A stretch of 5,796 bases of DNA from Kiritimatiellales bacterium (lineage in GTDB: Bacteria > Verrucomicrobiota > Kiritimatiellia > Kiritimatiellales > Pontiellaceae), in contig JAIPIO010000248.1 in the NCBI GenBank assembly GCA_021734595.1, forward strand, positions 1-5,796, read 5' to 3'. Positions 1 to 5,279 of this stretch are shown piece by piece (position 1 is the first letter of the stretch; every line of letters begins with the position of its first letter). The notes under the pieces were generated by a model. The model was not told where the DNA came from. It ran no database searches and saw nothing but the letters and a program-made list of their open reading frames with translations. The translations under genes and the position numbers were made by a program.

Positions 1-1156
1 AAAAACAGTTCTGCAACACGGAATTGTCCGAATAATCCGGCCCGTCACAGTTTCCGTGCCACGCCCCCACTAGGGTCACATCCTCGATCCGGCGGCTGCT
101 GTAGATGCTGAAACCGGCCCGGTCCGTAAGGGTAATGCCGGACACCAAATCGATGTCAATCAGCATACTCGCCTCGGAAAAGCTGTGAATCCAAAGATGC
201 TTGGCACCGGAAACCACTCCGCGGCCAACGATGGCGGTCGGGCCGGCCTCCTTGTCGTGATAGCGCTTAAAGCGCGCCAGCACATAGGCTCCGCCTTCGA
301 TGTAGACGGTTTGGCCTCGTTTAATGCGCGTCTGAAAAAAGGGCGCATAGCCCATTTGTGACAAATCATGGATCCCCGGTTTAAACCAGATGGCGTCATA
401 GGCCAGCATCTCCTGCTCATCCAGCCGGTCGCCGGGATTCACGAAAAGCGTCTTTTGTTTCTTCGGATCGGGAATCAGCGTCTCGGGAGGGAGGGCGGAA
501 AGAACCAACGGATTGGCATACCCCTCCTCCAATTCCTCCGAAAGGCTGCGGGCATGGTAGTCTTTTCGTTTGCTTTCCTCGCCGTAGTTCACATCCCAGT
601 TCCGGATCGGAACATGACCCTTCCCCATCTCAACGAACTTGTTCCAGACCTGATCATAGTTGGGAAGAATCGCCACCTTTTCCGGGCGATCCAATGTAAA
701 GACAATCGTATCGCCGTTTTCGATACGGCAGGGAATGTTGTAGGACGACGGCAGCACTTTGGCACTTTTCAGCGGCAATGTAATATGTGCCGCGCCCGGC
801 TTCACCTTTACCCGAACCGTCACCGTTCCATCAAACGAAAAGATGGAGTGGGAATGTTTCACCGGCCCCTTATGGCGAATCAACATCATTTTTTGCAGAG
901 ATCCGTTTTCCCGCAACCGGGGATAAACATCAAAGCCTTCACTCTGATACACAAAACTTGATTTTTCTTCCCCGCCGGAGGTCACCGTCACCTGGTAGTC
1001 GGTGGAGCGCAGCTCCACCCCTCCCGGCACGTTATACGTCCAGACTTCACCCAATGCGGATGAAGCGATCAGTAAAAATGAGACAACATTCAATCCACAC
1101 TTGAGGCTGCCCTGAACGGTTCGAGTGTCTTTCTTTATCCAATCTATATTATTCAT
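1..1156 (-). CDS. Secreted right-handed beta-helix glycosidase, GH28/GH49-like (C-terminus beyond the left edge)
   Basis: The minus-strand frame is open from ATG 1156 to the window edge, giving 385 residues with no stop. The start is set by GGTGAG five bases upstream and by a signal peptide: a basic N-terminus, a hydrophobic stretch at about 20-35 (CGLNVVSFLLIASSALG), and likely cleavage after SALG36. Residues 40-235 look like a beta-rich N-terminal domain. From about 236 the pattern resembles pectinase-fold polysaccharidases: AIWFKPGIHDL (255-265), VYIEGGAYVLARF (284-296), VGRGVVSG (310-317) and WHGNCDGPD (366-374). The last recalls the NTDG/D block of GH28 and the first catalytic Asp of GH49, making D371 and D374 candidate acids. 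The expected following Asp pair would lie outside the window. It probably cleaves a long or branched polysaccharide in the periplasm or outside the cell. It sits 13 nt behind the sulfatase gene, so the two are probably co-transcribed. The fold is likely; family and substrate are uncertain. Confidence 0.78.
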   Translation of the reverse strand, partial: MNNIDWIKKDTRTVQGSLKCGLNVVSFLLIASSALGEVWTYNVPGGVELRSTDYQVTVTSGGEEKSSFVYQSEGFDVYPRLRENGSLQKMMLIRHKGPVKHSHSIFSFDGTVTVRVKVKPGAAHITLPLKSAKVLPSSYNIPCRIENGDTIVFTLDRPEKVAILPNYDQVWNKFVEMGKGHVPIRNWDVNYGEESKRKDYHARSLSEELEEGYANPLVLSALPPETLIPDPKKQKTLFVNPGDRLDEQEMLAYDAIWFKPGIHDLSQMGYAPFFQTRIKRGQTVYIEGGAYVLARFKRYHDKEAGPTAIVGRGVVSGAKHLWIHSFSEASMLIDIDLVSGITLTDRAGFSIYSSRRIEDVTLVGAWHGNCDGPDYSDNSVLQNCF

Positions 1157-1161
1157 TTCAG

Positions 1162-1167
1162 CTCACC
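1162..1167 (-). promoter_or_regulatory. Ribosome binding site of the beta-helix gene
   Basis: GGTGAG on the minus strand lies 5 nt before ATG 1156, inside the 13-nt gap after the sulfatase stop codon (1170-1172). It fits the anti-Shine-Dalgarno GGTGA part and fixes the start. The short gap suggests translational coupling with the sulfatase. Confidence 0.65.
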
Positions 1168-1169
1168 GC

Positions 1170-2780
1170 TTAATTTTTAGAAAGTTGCTTTTGCAGACGG
1201 GCCGACAGTTTTTCCACCAGCGCGGCTTGCCCCGGCTTCCCGGCAATATTTACATTTTCCTTAGGATCGGTCTTATGGTCGTAGAGCTCGACGCCGAAGG
1301 GTTCTGCAGTCGGATCGCGATGATCCACCCACAGCACGAAGCGGTAGCGGTCGGTGCGCATGGTGTAGCCCATCAGATGGCTTTCAAACAAGTCGCGGTT
1401 CCATTTCGATTTCTGCTGTTCGATTATACGCCCCTCCACCTCTTCAATGAGCGGTCCGAAAAAAGTTCCGCGCATTTCGGGCGATAGCGGATTGGCGGCC
1501 CATTCGCGCAGGGCGGGACATGGGAACTGGCTAAAGGCCGCGTCTTTCCAAGGTTTGGAAGGACTGTCCAGCAACGTCGCAAAGCTTTTCCCGTTCAAGT
1601 GCTTTGGCAACGGCAGTCCCGCCAGTTCGCAAAGCGTGGGATACATGTCGACCAGTTCCACCAGTGCGTCGCTAGCGACGCCTTTGGCCTTTTGGCCGGG
1701 CGCGGAGACGATCAGCGGGACGCGCGTGGCGATTTCATAATTCGTGGCCTTGCCCCAGATGCCGTGGTCGCCCAGATGCCAGCCGTGGTCGCCCCAAAGC
1801 ATCACCACCGTGTTGTCTCGCAATCCCTGCCGTTCCAGCTCCGCAAGCACACGGCCGATCTGGGCATCGACATAGCTGACACAGGCCATGTAGGCATGAA
1901 TCAGCTCACGGGCGGTTTCGTCGGAAAAGTCGCCGATCTTGGGAACGCCCATGCGGGTACGCGTCTCGAACGAGGCGTGCAGCCCCACGGCCGGCGCATC
2001 CTTTGGCGCAAACGGATTATCGGCCAACTGGATGTCGGCTGGATTGTAGAGGTCAAAATATTTCTTCGGCGCAATAAACGGCAGATGCGGCTTGTGAAAA
2101 CCGACACCCAAGAAGAACGGCTTGCCGTCCTTTTTCAGTTTCTTCAGCGTAGCCACGGCGCAATCGGCGGAGTAGCCGTCGTCATACATATTGTCCGCCA
2201 CCTCGCCCGCTTCGAAAACAGGGCCGTTGGCGAGACCACCGCCCCATTTACCGAATTTGCCATCGTATTTTTTAAAGACCTCGTCCTTGCGGCGCTTCAC
2301 GGCAGCGCGGTTTTCGGGCGACTGGTATCCACCCACTGGAAATGGAGCCGGGCGCTTGGTTTTGACCGGATTTGCATTCCATGACAATTCCTTGTCCACC
2401 ATGGTTCCATGAAATATTTTCCCGATATAGGAGGTGGCGTAGCCATGGTCGCCAAAATGCTGCGTGAGCGTCAGCACGTTCGGCACGGTATCGCGGAAAT
2501 AGGTGTTGTTTTCCACAATTCGGTTGTTGTCCGGGCGCAGCCCCGTCATCAGGCTGGCGCGCGACGGCCCGCAGATGGCCTCCTGGCAGTAGGCGCGATC
2601 AAAGCGCACACCCTCGCTGGCAAGTTTGTCAATGTTAGGACTCTGCACCACCTTCTCGCCATAGCAGCCCATCTCCGGTCGCAGGTCGTCAATGGCAATA
2701 AACAGCACATTCGGGGCTTTGCCTTCGGCACACAACCCCGCCAGCAGGCAGGCAACCAATAAAAACGCTTTTTTCTTCAT
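1170..2780 (-). CDS. Secreted type I sulfatase, iduronate-2-sulfatase-like (S1_7-like)
   Basis: This is a complete 536-residue protein that hydrolyses sulfate esters, probably on a polysaccharide or oligosaccharide. The signal peptide is MKKKAFLLVACLLAGLCA, probably cut after A18. The mature part opens with PNVLFIAIDDLRPEMGCYG, where D31 and D32 are metal ligands. C70-G-P-S-R74 is the Cys-type sulfatase signature; C70 must be converted to formylglycine by a maturation enzyme not seen here (an anSME, or FGE). Further active-site matches to human IDS are GKIFHG (K121, H124), GFHKPHLPF (H229), GDHGWHLGDHG (D331, H332) and K344. The C-terminal part has YTMRTDRYRFVLW (472-484) and ELYDHKTDP (498-506), usual in this family. 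Length is normal and no key residue is missing. The start is supported by AAGGAA 5 nt upstream. The family call is strong; assignment to subfamily S1_7 rests on motif similarity. True iduronate specificity is not implied, since bacterial members act on various algal and host glycans. Confidence 0.95.
   Translation of the reverse strand: MKKKAFLLVACLLAGLCAEGKAPNVLFIAIDDLRPEMGCYGEKVVQSPNIDKLASEGVRFDRAYCQEAICGPSRASLMTGLRPDNNRIVENNTYFRDTVPNVLTLTQHFGDHGYATSYIGKIFHGTMVDKELSWNANPVKTKRPAPFPVGGYQSPENRAAVKRRKDEVFKKYDGKFGKWGGGLANGPVFEAGEVADNMYDDGYSADCAVATLKKLKKDGKPFFLGVGFHKPHLPFIAPKKYFDLYNPADIQLADNPFAPKDAPAVGLHASFETRTRMGVPKIGDFSDETARELIHAYMACVSYVDAQIGRVLAELERQGLRDNTVVMLWGDHGWHLGDHGIWGKATNYEIATRVPLIVSAPGQKAKGVASDALVELVDMYPTLCELAGLPLPKHLNGKSFATLLDSPSKPWKDAAFSQFPCPALREWAANPLSPEMRGTFFGPLIEEVEGRIIEQQKSKWNRDLFESHLMGYTMRTDRYRFVLWVDHRDPTAEPFGVELYDHKTDPKENVNIAGKPGQAALVEKLSARLQKQLSKN
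1545..1560. repeat. Intragenic TTCCAA-N3-TTGGAA palindrome in the sulfatase gene
   Basis: The plus strand reads TTTCCAA (1545-1551), GGT, TTGGAA (1555-1560), so the arms and 3-nt spacing match the sites upstream of the GH127 gene. On the coding strand it spells S-K-P-W-K (codons TCC AAA CCT TGG AAA), about residues 407-411. It may be a chance result of codon use. Confidence 0.4.
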
Positions 2781-2785
2781 GCTCG

Positions 2786-2791
2786 TTCCTT
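2786..2791 (-). promoter_or_regulatory. Ribosome binding site of the sulfatase gene
   Basis: AAGGAA on the minus strand, within an A/G-rich run, lies 5 nt before ATG 2780. It supports the start that gives an intact signal peptide. Confidence 0.7.
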
Positions 2792-2846
2792 TCTTTCCAG
2801 CTCATTCCACAACCCCATTAGGGTCGATATGTTTTTTGTTCCGTAC

Positions 2847-2868
2847 CCATCCGTGTTGATCCGTGGTT
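2847..2868. repeat. Intergenic tandem module with ATCCGTG core, ending GTT
   Basis: The plus strand has CCATCCGTG (2847-2855) then TTGATCCGTG (2856-2865), followed by GTT. On the minus strand this reads as an AACCACGGAT/AACACGGAT series. It lies between the GH127 and sulfatase genes, and a related TTCGTG module follows 15 nt away in the same orientation. Short CACGGAT/CACGAAA series like this are, from my general knowledge, recurrent intergenic sequences in several environmental phyla; their function is not known to me. Confidence 0.5.
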
Positions 2869-2883
2869 TAAAAAATCCTATTG

Positions 2884-2913
2884 CTTTTCGTGTTGTTCGT
2901 GTATTTCGTGGTT
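2884..2913. repeat. Intergenic 9-bp tandem repeat with TTCGTG core, ending GTT
   Basis: There are three 9-bp units on the plus strand: CTTTTCGTG (2884-2892), TTGTTCGTG (2893-2901) and TATTTCGTG (2902-2910), then GTT. Core TTCGTG is identical in all three. The array begins just 5 bp beyond the GH127 stop codon (2919-2921). It shares its layout and the CGTGGTT ending with the 2847-2868 module. I see no T-tract terminator in this 138-nt gap. Confidence 0.6.
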
Positions 2914-2918
2914 CCCAC

Positions 2919-5000
2919 TTATCGGATGCTGAGCGGTAGCCAGACCGACATTTTCGGCTCTTCACGATTGTTCCAGGAATAATAGGGAATCAGCTCCACG
3001 TTTACTTTTTTGGCTTTGGCATCGCCCAACGCTCGATACCCGCCGACCCGGCCGCCGGTGGGTGTTGCAACTTCGGCTTTGGTTTTCAGCACAGTTACGC
3101 CGCCAAGCAGTTCGGGACGGAACTCGGGTTTCCATTTGGCGTTTGGGAAAATTCGCACATCTTCAAAGCGGACGCCTTCAGGAATATCATTCGATTCCAG
3201 GCAGTAGACCACGGGGCCGCGCTTGACGGCCACCTGTCCGCGGGCCGCCTCAATCAGATAGTCCGAGATCATCAACTGGACTTCCATGGGCAGGTCCAGC
3301 TCCACGGTGTCGCCGGTTTTCCAATCATTGGAAACCTGGACATACTGCCCCGGCACCACATCGGCGGATGCTTTTTTTCCGTTCACCTTCAGCGTTGCGC
3401 CGTCCGCCCAGCCGGGAATGCGCAGATTGATTGCAAAATTGCCGCCGTGATGGAGTGTCAGCTTCACGTTGCCGTCCCACGGATAATTGGTTTCCTGCAC
3501 CAGTTTTACCTTTTCGCCGGCGGGCAACATCGTATCCAGTTCGCTGGCCGCGTAGTGATGCAGCCACAGGGTTTTTTGCGAGACCGAGTAGAGATAGGCA
3601 TGATAGGCCGCCAGATTGCGCATCAGGTTGGTCGGGCAGCAGATGTGCTTGAGTCCCGGCACATGGCGATGGTGGTAGTCGAGGCTCCACAGTTCATGCT
3701 CCTTGCCATGCCAGCGCAGCGGATTGGTATAGGACCATTGGTCGCCGGCCAACTGAACCCCGGAAAGAATTGAGTTGTACCAGCTCAGCTCCATGATTTC
3801 GGCGTAGCGGGCGTCGCCCGTAACCTGAAGCATGCGCCAGTTCCACATCATGTTGCCTACCATGCCGCAGGTTTCGTTGTAGGCCGTGGCATTGGGCAGA
3901 TCGTACGGGGCAACAATCCCTTCGTGGATCGGCTCCCAGCGGCAGACCTGACGTTCGCCTTCGACAAAACTTCGGGTAACCGGCCCCTTGTGCACGGGAC
4001 TGACACCGCCGGTAATGTACATTTTCTTTTCGGTCAGATCCGTCCACAAACGCTGCAGCGCGTCGAGCAGTGAACGGTCGCCTGTTTCCAGATAGACATC
4101 GGTCGCCCCGGCATAAAGATAGGTGAAGAAGACCGCATGCCCGACGACTTCCTTCTCTTTGCGCAACGGAATAAAGTTTTGGTAGAGGTCGCGGCCGCCC
4201 TTGTAGTCTTCGATCGCCCCCCAGGCTGGGCGTCCCCAGTTAGCCGGAACATTCCCTTTCGGATACGTCGATCCGCGCAAATCAACAATGTGCTTTGCCA
4301 GCTCAAGTCCGGTCACATTGCCGGTGGTGCGATAAAGTTCCACCGCCCCCATGATGATCGACGGGTTCAGCGGATATTCCCACATCACATCGGGGTGCTC
4401 CCTGAACTGCTTCAGGCAGAAGGCCGCCGCCTTGTTGGCAACATCCAGCAGTTCCGTTTTTCCGGTTATGCGATAATGGACTGCGGCAGCGGTCAGTAGA
4501 TGCCCCATATTGTATAGCTCATGATTGTCCGGTCTGAGCCAGCGCTCCTTGAATTTTCCCGCACTCACCTGCGTGGCGATATAGCCGTCCTCTTCCTGCG
4601 CCTTCGCAATGATCGGAATGACAGAATCCATCCGCTCCATTAGTGATTGATCGCCCGTAGAGGCATACACATAGCAGGCCGTCTCTATCCATTTGTAGAT
4701 CCAGGCGTCCTGCCAGGCACAACCCTGGTGTTTGCCTTTCTTCAAACCATCGGCAATTTTGAAGTTATTGAGCGGATAGCCCTTTTCCTCATCCGTGGCC
4801 AGTTCCCAGAGAACTTCCAGCGAGACTTCGCGGTTGACCGCCTGCCGCTCCTGCCAGAATCCGTCGGTAATCCTGACCTGGTCCAGACCCACATTCTGCA
4901 TTTTCGCGTGGGGGCTTTTGTCGAGCTGGATGAGTGACTTGTCAGCCCAACAGAATCCAGCCAACAGGCAGGCAACAACCATAGAGAGGGTTTTCTTCAT
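2919..5000 (-). CDS. Secreted GH127 glycosidase (DUF1680), beta-L-arabinofuranosidase-like
   Basis: This is a complete protein of 693 residues from ATG 5000. I chose this start over the in-frame ATG at 5045 because AAAGGA lies 6 nt upstream and it begins directly with a signal peptide, MKKTLSMVVACLLAGFCWA (cut after A19). Family marks are NVGLDQVRITDGFWQERQ (36-53), QDGY-type EEDGY (136-140), YNMGHLLTAAAVHY (163-176), YITGGV (328-333) and GPVVYCLE (595-602). The catalytic core matches HypBA1 of Bifidobacterium longum: E376-T-C378 and C454-C455 correspond to Glu338, Cys340 and Cys417-Cys418, with nearly the same spacing (78 against 79). C454 is thus the likely nucleophilic thiol on zinc and E360 the likely acid/base. 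The middle is an (alpha/alpha)6 barrel, followed by beta-sandwich domains. It likely removes terminal beta-L-arabinofuranose in the periplasm. Some GH127 members act on other sugars, including anhydro-galactose in carrageenan systems, so specificity is open. Confidence 0.93.
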   Translation of the reverse strand: MKKTLSMVVACLLAGFCWADKSLIQLDKSPHAKMQNVGLDQVRITDGFWQERQAVNREVSLEVLWELATDEEKGYPLNNFKIADGLKKGKHQGCAWQDAWIYKWIETACYVYASTGDQSLMERMDSVIPIIAKAQEEDGYIATQVSAGKFKERWLRPDNHELYNMGHLLTAAAVHYRITGKTELLDVANKAAAFCLKQFREHPDVMWEYPLNPSIIMGAVELYRTTGNVTGLELAKHIVDLRGSTYPKGNVPANWGRPAWGAIEDYKGGRDLYQNFIPLRKEKEVVGHAVFFTYLYAGATDVYLETGDRSLLDALQRLWTDLTEKKMYITGGVSPVHKGPVTRSFVEGERQVCRWEPIHEGIVAPYDLPNATAYNETCGMVGNMMWNWRMLQVTGDARYAEIMELSWYNSILSGVQLAGDQWSYTNPLRWHGKEHELWSLDYHHRHVPGLKHICCPTNLMRNLAAYHAYLYSVSQKTLWLHHYAASELDTMLPAGEKVKLVQETNYPWDGNVKLTLHHGGNFAINLRIPGWADGATLKVNGKKASADVVPGQYVQVSNDWKTGDTVELDLPMEVQLMISDYLIEAARGQVAVKRGPVVYCLESNDIPEGVRFEDVRIFPNAKWKPEFRPELLGGVTVLKTKAEVATPTGGRVGGYRALGDAKAKKVNVELIPYYSWNNREEPKMSVWLPLSIR
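3318..3334. repeat. Intragenic TTTCCAA-N3-TTGGAAA palindrome in the GH127 gene
   Basis: The plus strand reads TTTCCAATCATTGGAAA, with perfect 7-bp arms around TCA. The arms and spacing equal those of the sites at 5017 and 5049. On the coding strand it gives S-N-D-W-K (residues 557-561) in the same reading frame as the copy in the sulfatase gene. The W-K part lies in a stretch before GD-x-V-E-L-D-L-P-M that looks family-conserved, so protein constraint may explain part of it. Confidence 0.5.
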
Positions 5001-5006
5001 ATCCCA

Positions 5007-5012
5007 TCCTTT
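5007..5012 (-). promoter_or_regulatory. Ribosome binding site deciding the GH127 start
   Basis: AAAGGA on the minus strand lies 6 nt before ATG 5000. No comparable site precedes the in-frame ATG 5045, whose extra 15 residues would also bury the signal peptide and would require a start inside the palindrome region. Confidence 0.7.
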
Positions 5013-5016
5013 CCGC

Positions 5017-5033
5017 TTTCCAACCATTGGAAA
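5017..5033. promoter_or_regulatory. Palindrome site 1 (operator-like), TTTCCAA-CCA-TTGGAAA
   Basis: This is a 17-bp site with perfect 7-bp arms, centred on 5025. It lies 17-33 nt upstream of the GH127 start and would overlap the transcription start expected from the TATTAT box at 5037-5042. A dimeric repressor here would block transcription. This is inference from position; no regulator is seen in the window. Confidence 0.45.
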
Positions 5034-5036
5034 AAC

Positions 5037-5065
5037 ATAATACAAATTTTTCCAACCGTTGGAAA
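5037..5065 (-). promoter_or_regulatory. Candidate sigma70-like promoter for the GH127 gene
   Basis: On the minus strand TTTCCA (5060-5065, 4 of 6 to TTGACA) is followed after 17 bp by TATTAT (5037-5042, 5 of 6 to TATAAT). The start point would fall near 5030, giving a leader of about 30 nt. Palindrome site 2 spans the -35 box and part of the spacer, and site 1 covers the start point. Promoter rules for this lineage are not certain. Confidence 0.4.
5049..5065. promoter_or_regulatory. Palindrome site 2 (operator-like), TTTCCAA-CCG-TTGGAAA
   Basis: This 17-bp site is centred on 5057, 32 bp from site 1, with the same 7-bp arms. It covers the candidate -35 box. It also forms most of the left arm of the inverted repeat at 5050-5095. 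Confidence 0.45.
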
Positions 5066-5095
5066 TCCGTCAGCTGACGGATCCAACGGTTGGAA
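5050..5095. repeat. 46-nt inverted repeat with an 18-bp perfect palindrome at its core
   Basis: The left arm is TTCCAACCGTTGGA (5050-5063), AA, TCCGTCAG (5066-5073). The right arm is CTGACGGA (5074-5081), then TCCAACGGTTGGAA (5082-5095). The arms pair over 22 bp except for a 2-nt AA bulge (5064-5065). The centre, ATCCGTCAGCTGACGGAT (5065-5082), is a perfect palindrome. A transcript or cruciform hairpin would be very stable. No T-tract follows directly on either strand, so it is not a classic terminator. It may be an inverted duplication of one site or a small palindromic repeat element. Confidence 0.75.
5081..5095. promoter_or_regulatory. Palindrome site 3 (operator-like), ATCCAA-CGG-TTGGAA
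   Basis: This is a third copy with one mismatch in the outer left arm, centred on 5088, 31 bp from site 2. It lies upstream of the candidate -35 box and is the mirror image of site 2 within the larger inverted repeat. Confidence 0.4.
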
Positions 5096-5279
5096 CCCCT
5101 CTATTCAAAGCGAAACCGACGAAATATATTCCATCAGAATGCTGTGTAATATGCCATCCCTTTCACCAACAGACCATGGTGATTCTTCCATTAAGCATGG
5201 TGGATTTTACGACAGCGCTATAAGCGCCGGTTTTGAACATGGATTTCGGCACAGACCGCAACAACCGGATTGTAGGCCG
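5096..5279. other. Intergenic region without a supported gene
   Basis: The stretch lies between the palindrome array and the stop codon of the right-edge gene. I see no gene, tRNA or clear terminator. It holds two imperfect direct copies, CATGGTGATT (from about 5175) and CATGGTGGATT (from about 5197), and a short hairpin GCGCT-ATA-AGCGC (5215-5227). The hairpin has no T-tract after it on the minus strand, though it is placed where a terminator for the upstream gene would be expected. Confidence 0.5.

Noticed and set aside
368..961. Plus-strand frame of 197 codons inside the beta-helix gene
   Set aside because: The minus strand is open across the whole stretch and codes for a signal peptide and beta-helix motifs; the plus frame shows no domain.
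1599..2384. Plus-strand frame of 261 codons inside the sulfatase
   Set aside because: Antisense to a sulfatase with every family motif; no ribosome binding site or recognisable domain.
2748..2780. Lipobox-like LVAC (sulfatase) and VVAC (GH127, near 4970) at Cys11
   Set aside because: Cleavage before Cys11 would leave too short a hydrophobic region, which continues past the Cys as LLAG; ordinary signal peptidase I cleavage near residues 18-20 fits better.
2812..2824. ACCC-CATTA-GGGT inverted repeat before the sulfatase gene
   Set aside because: Only 4-bp arms, which are common by chance; no link to a promoter or ribosome binding site could be shown.
2847..2913. CRISPR-like array
   Set aside because: Units are 9-10 bp with no spacers, far below CRISPR repeat length, and no cas genes are present.
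2777..2965. Minus-strand 62-codon frame overlapping the GH127 end and the intergenic repeats
   Set aside because: Its middle is translated from the CGTG repeat modules (PRNTRTTRK-like), it overlaps the GH127 3' end in another frame, and it has no convincing ribosome binding site.
5214..5228. Short hairpin AGCGCTATAAGCGCC as terminator of the right-edge gene
   Set aside because: The stem is only 5 bp with a 3-nt loop and no T-tract follows on the minus strand.
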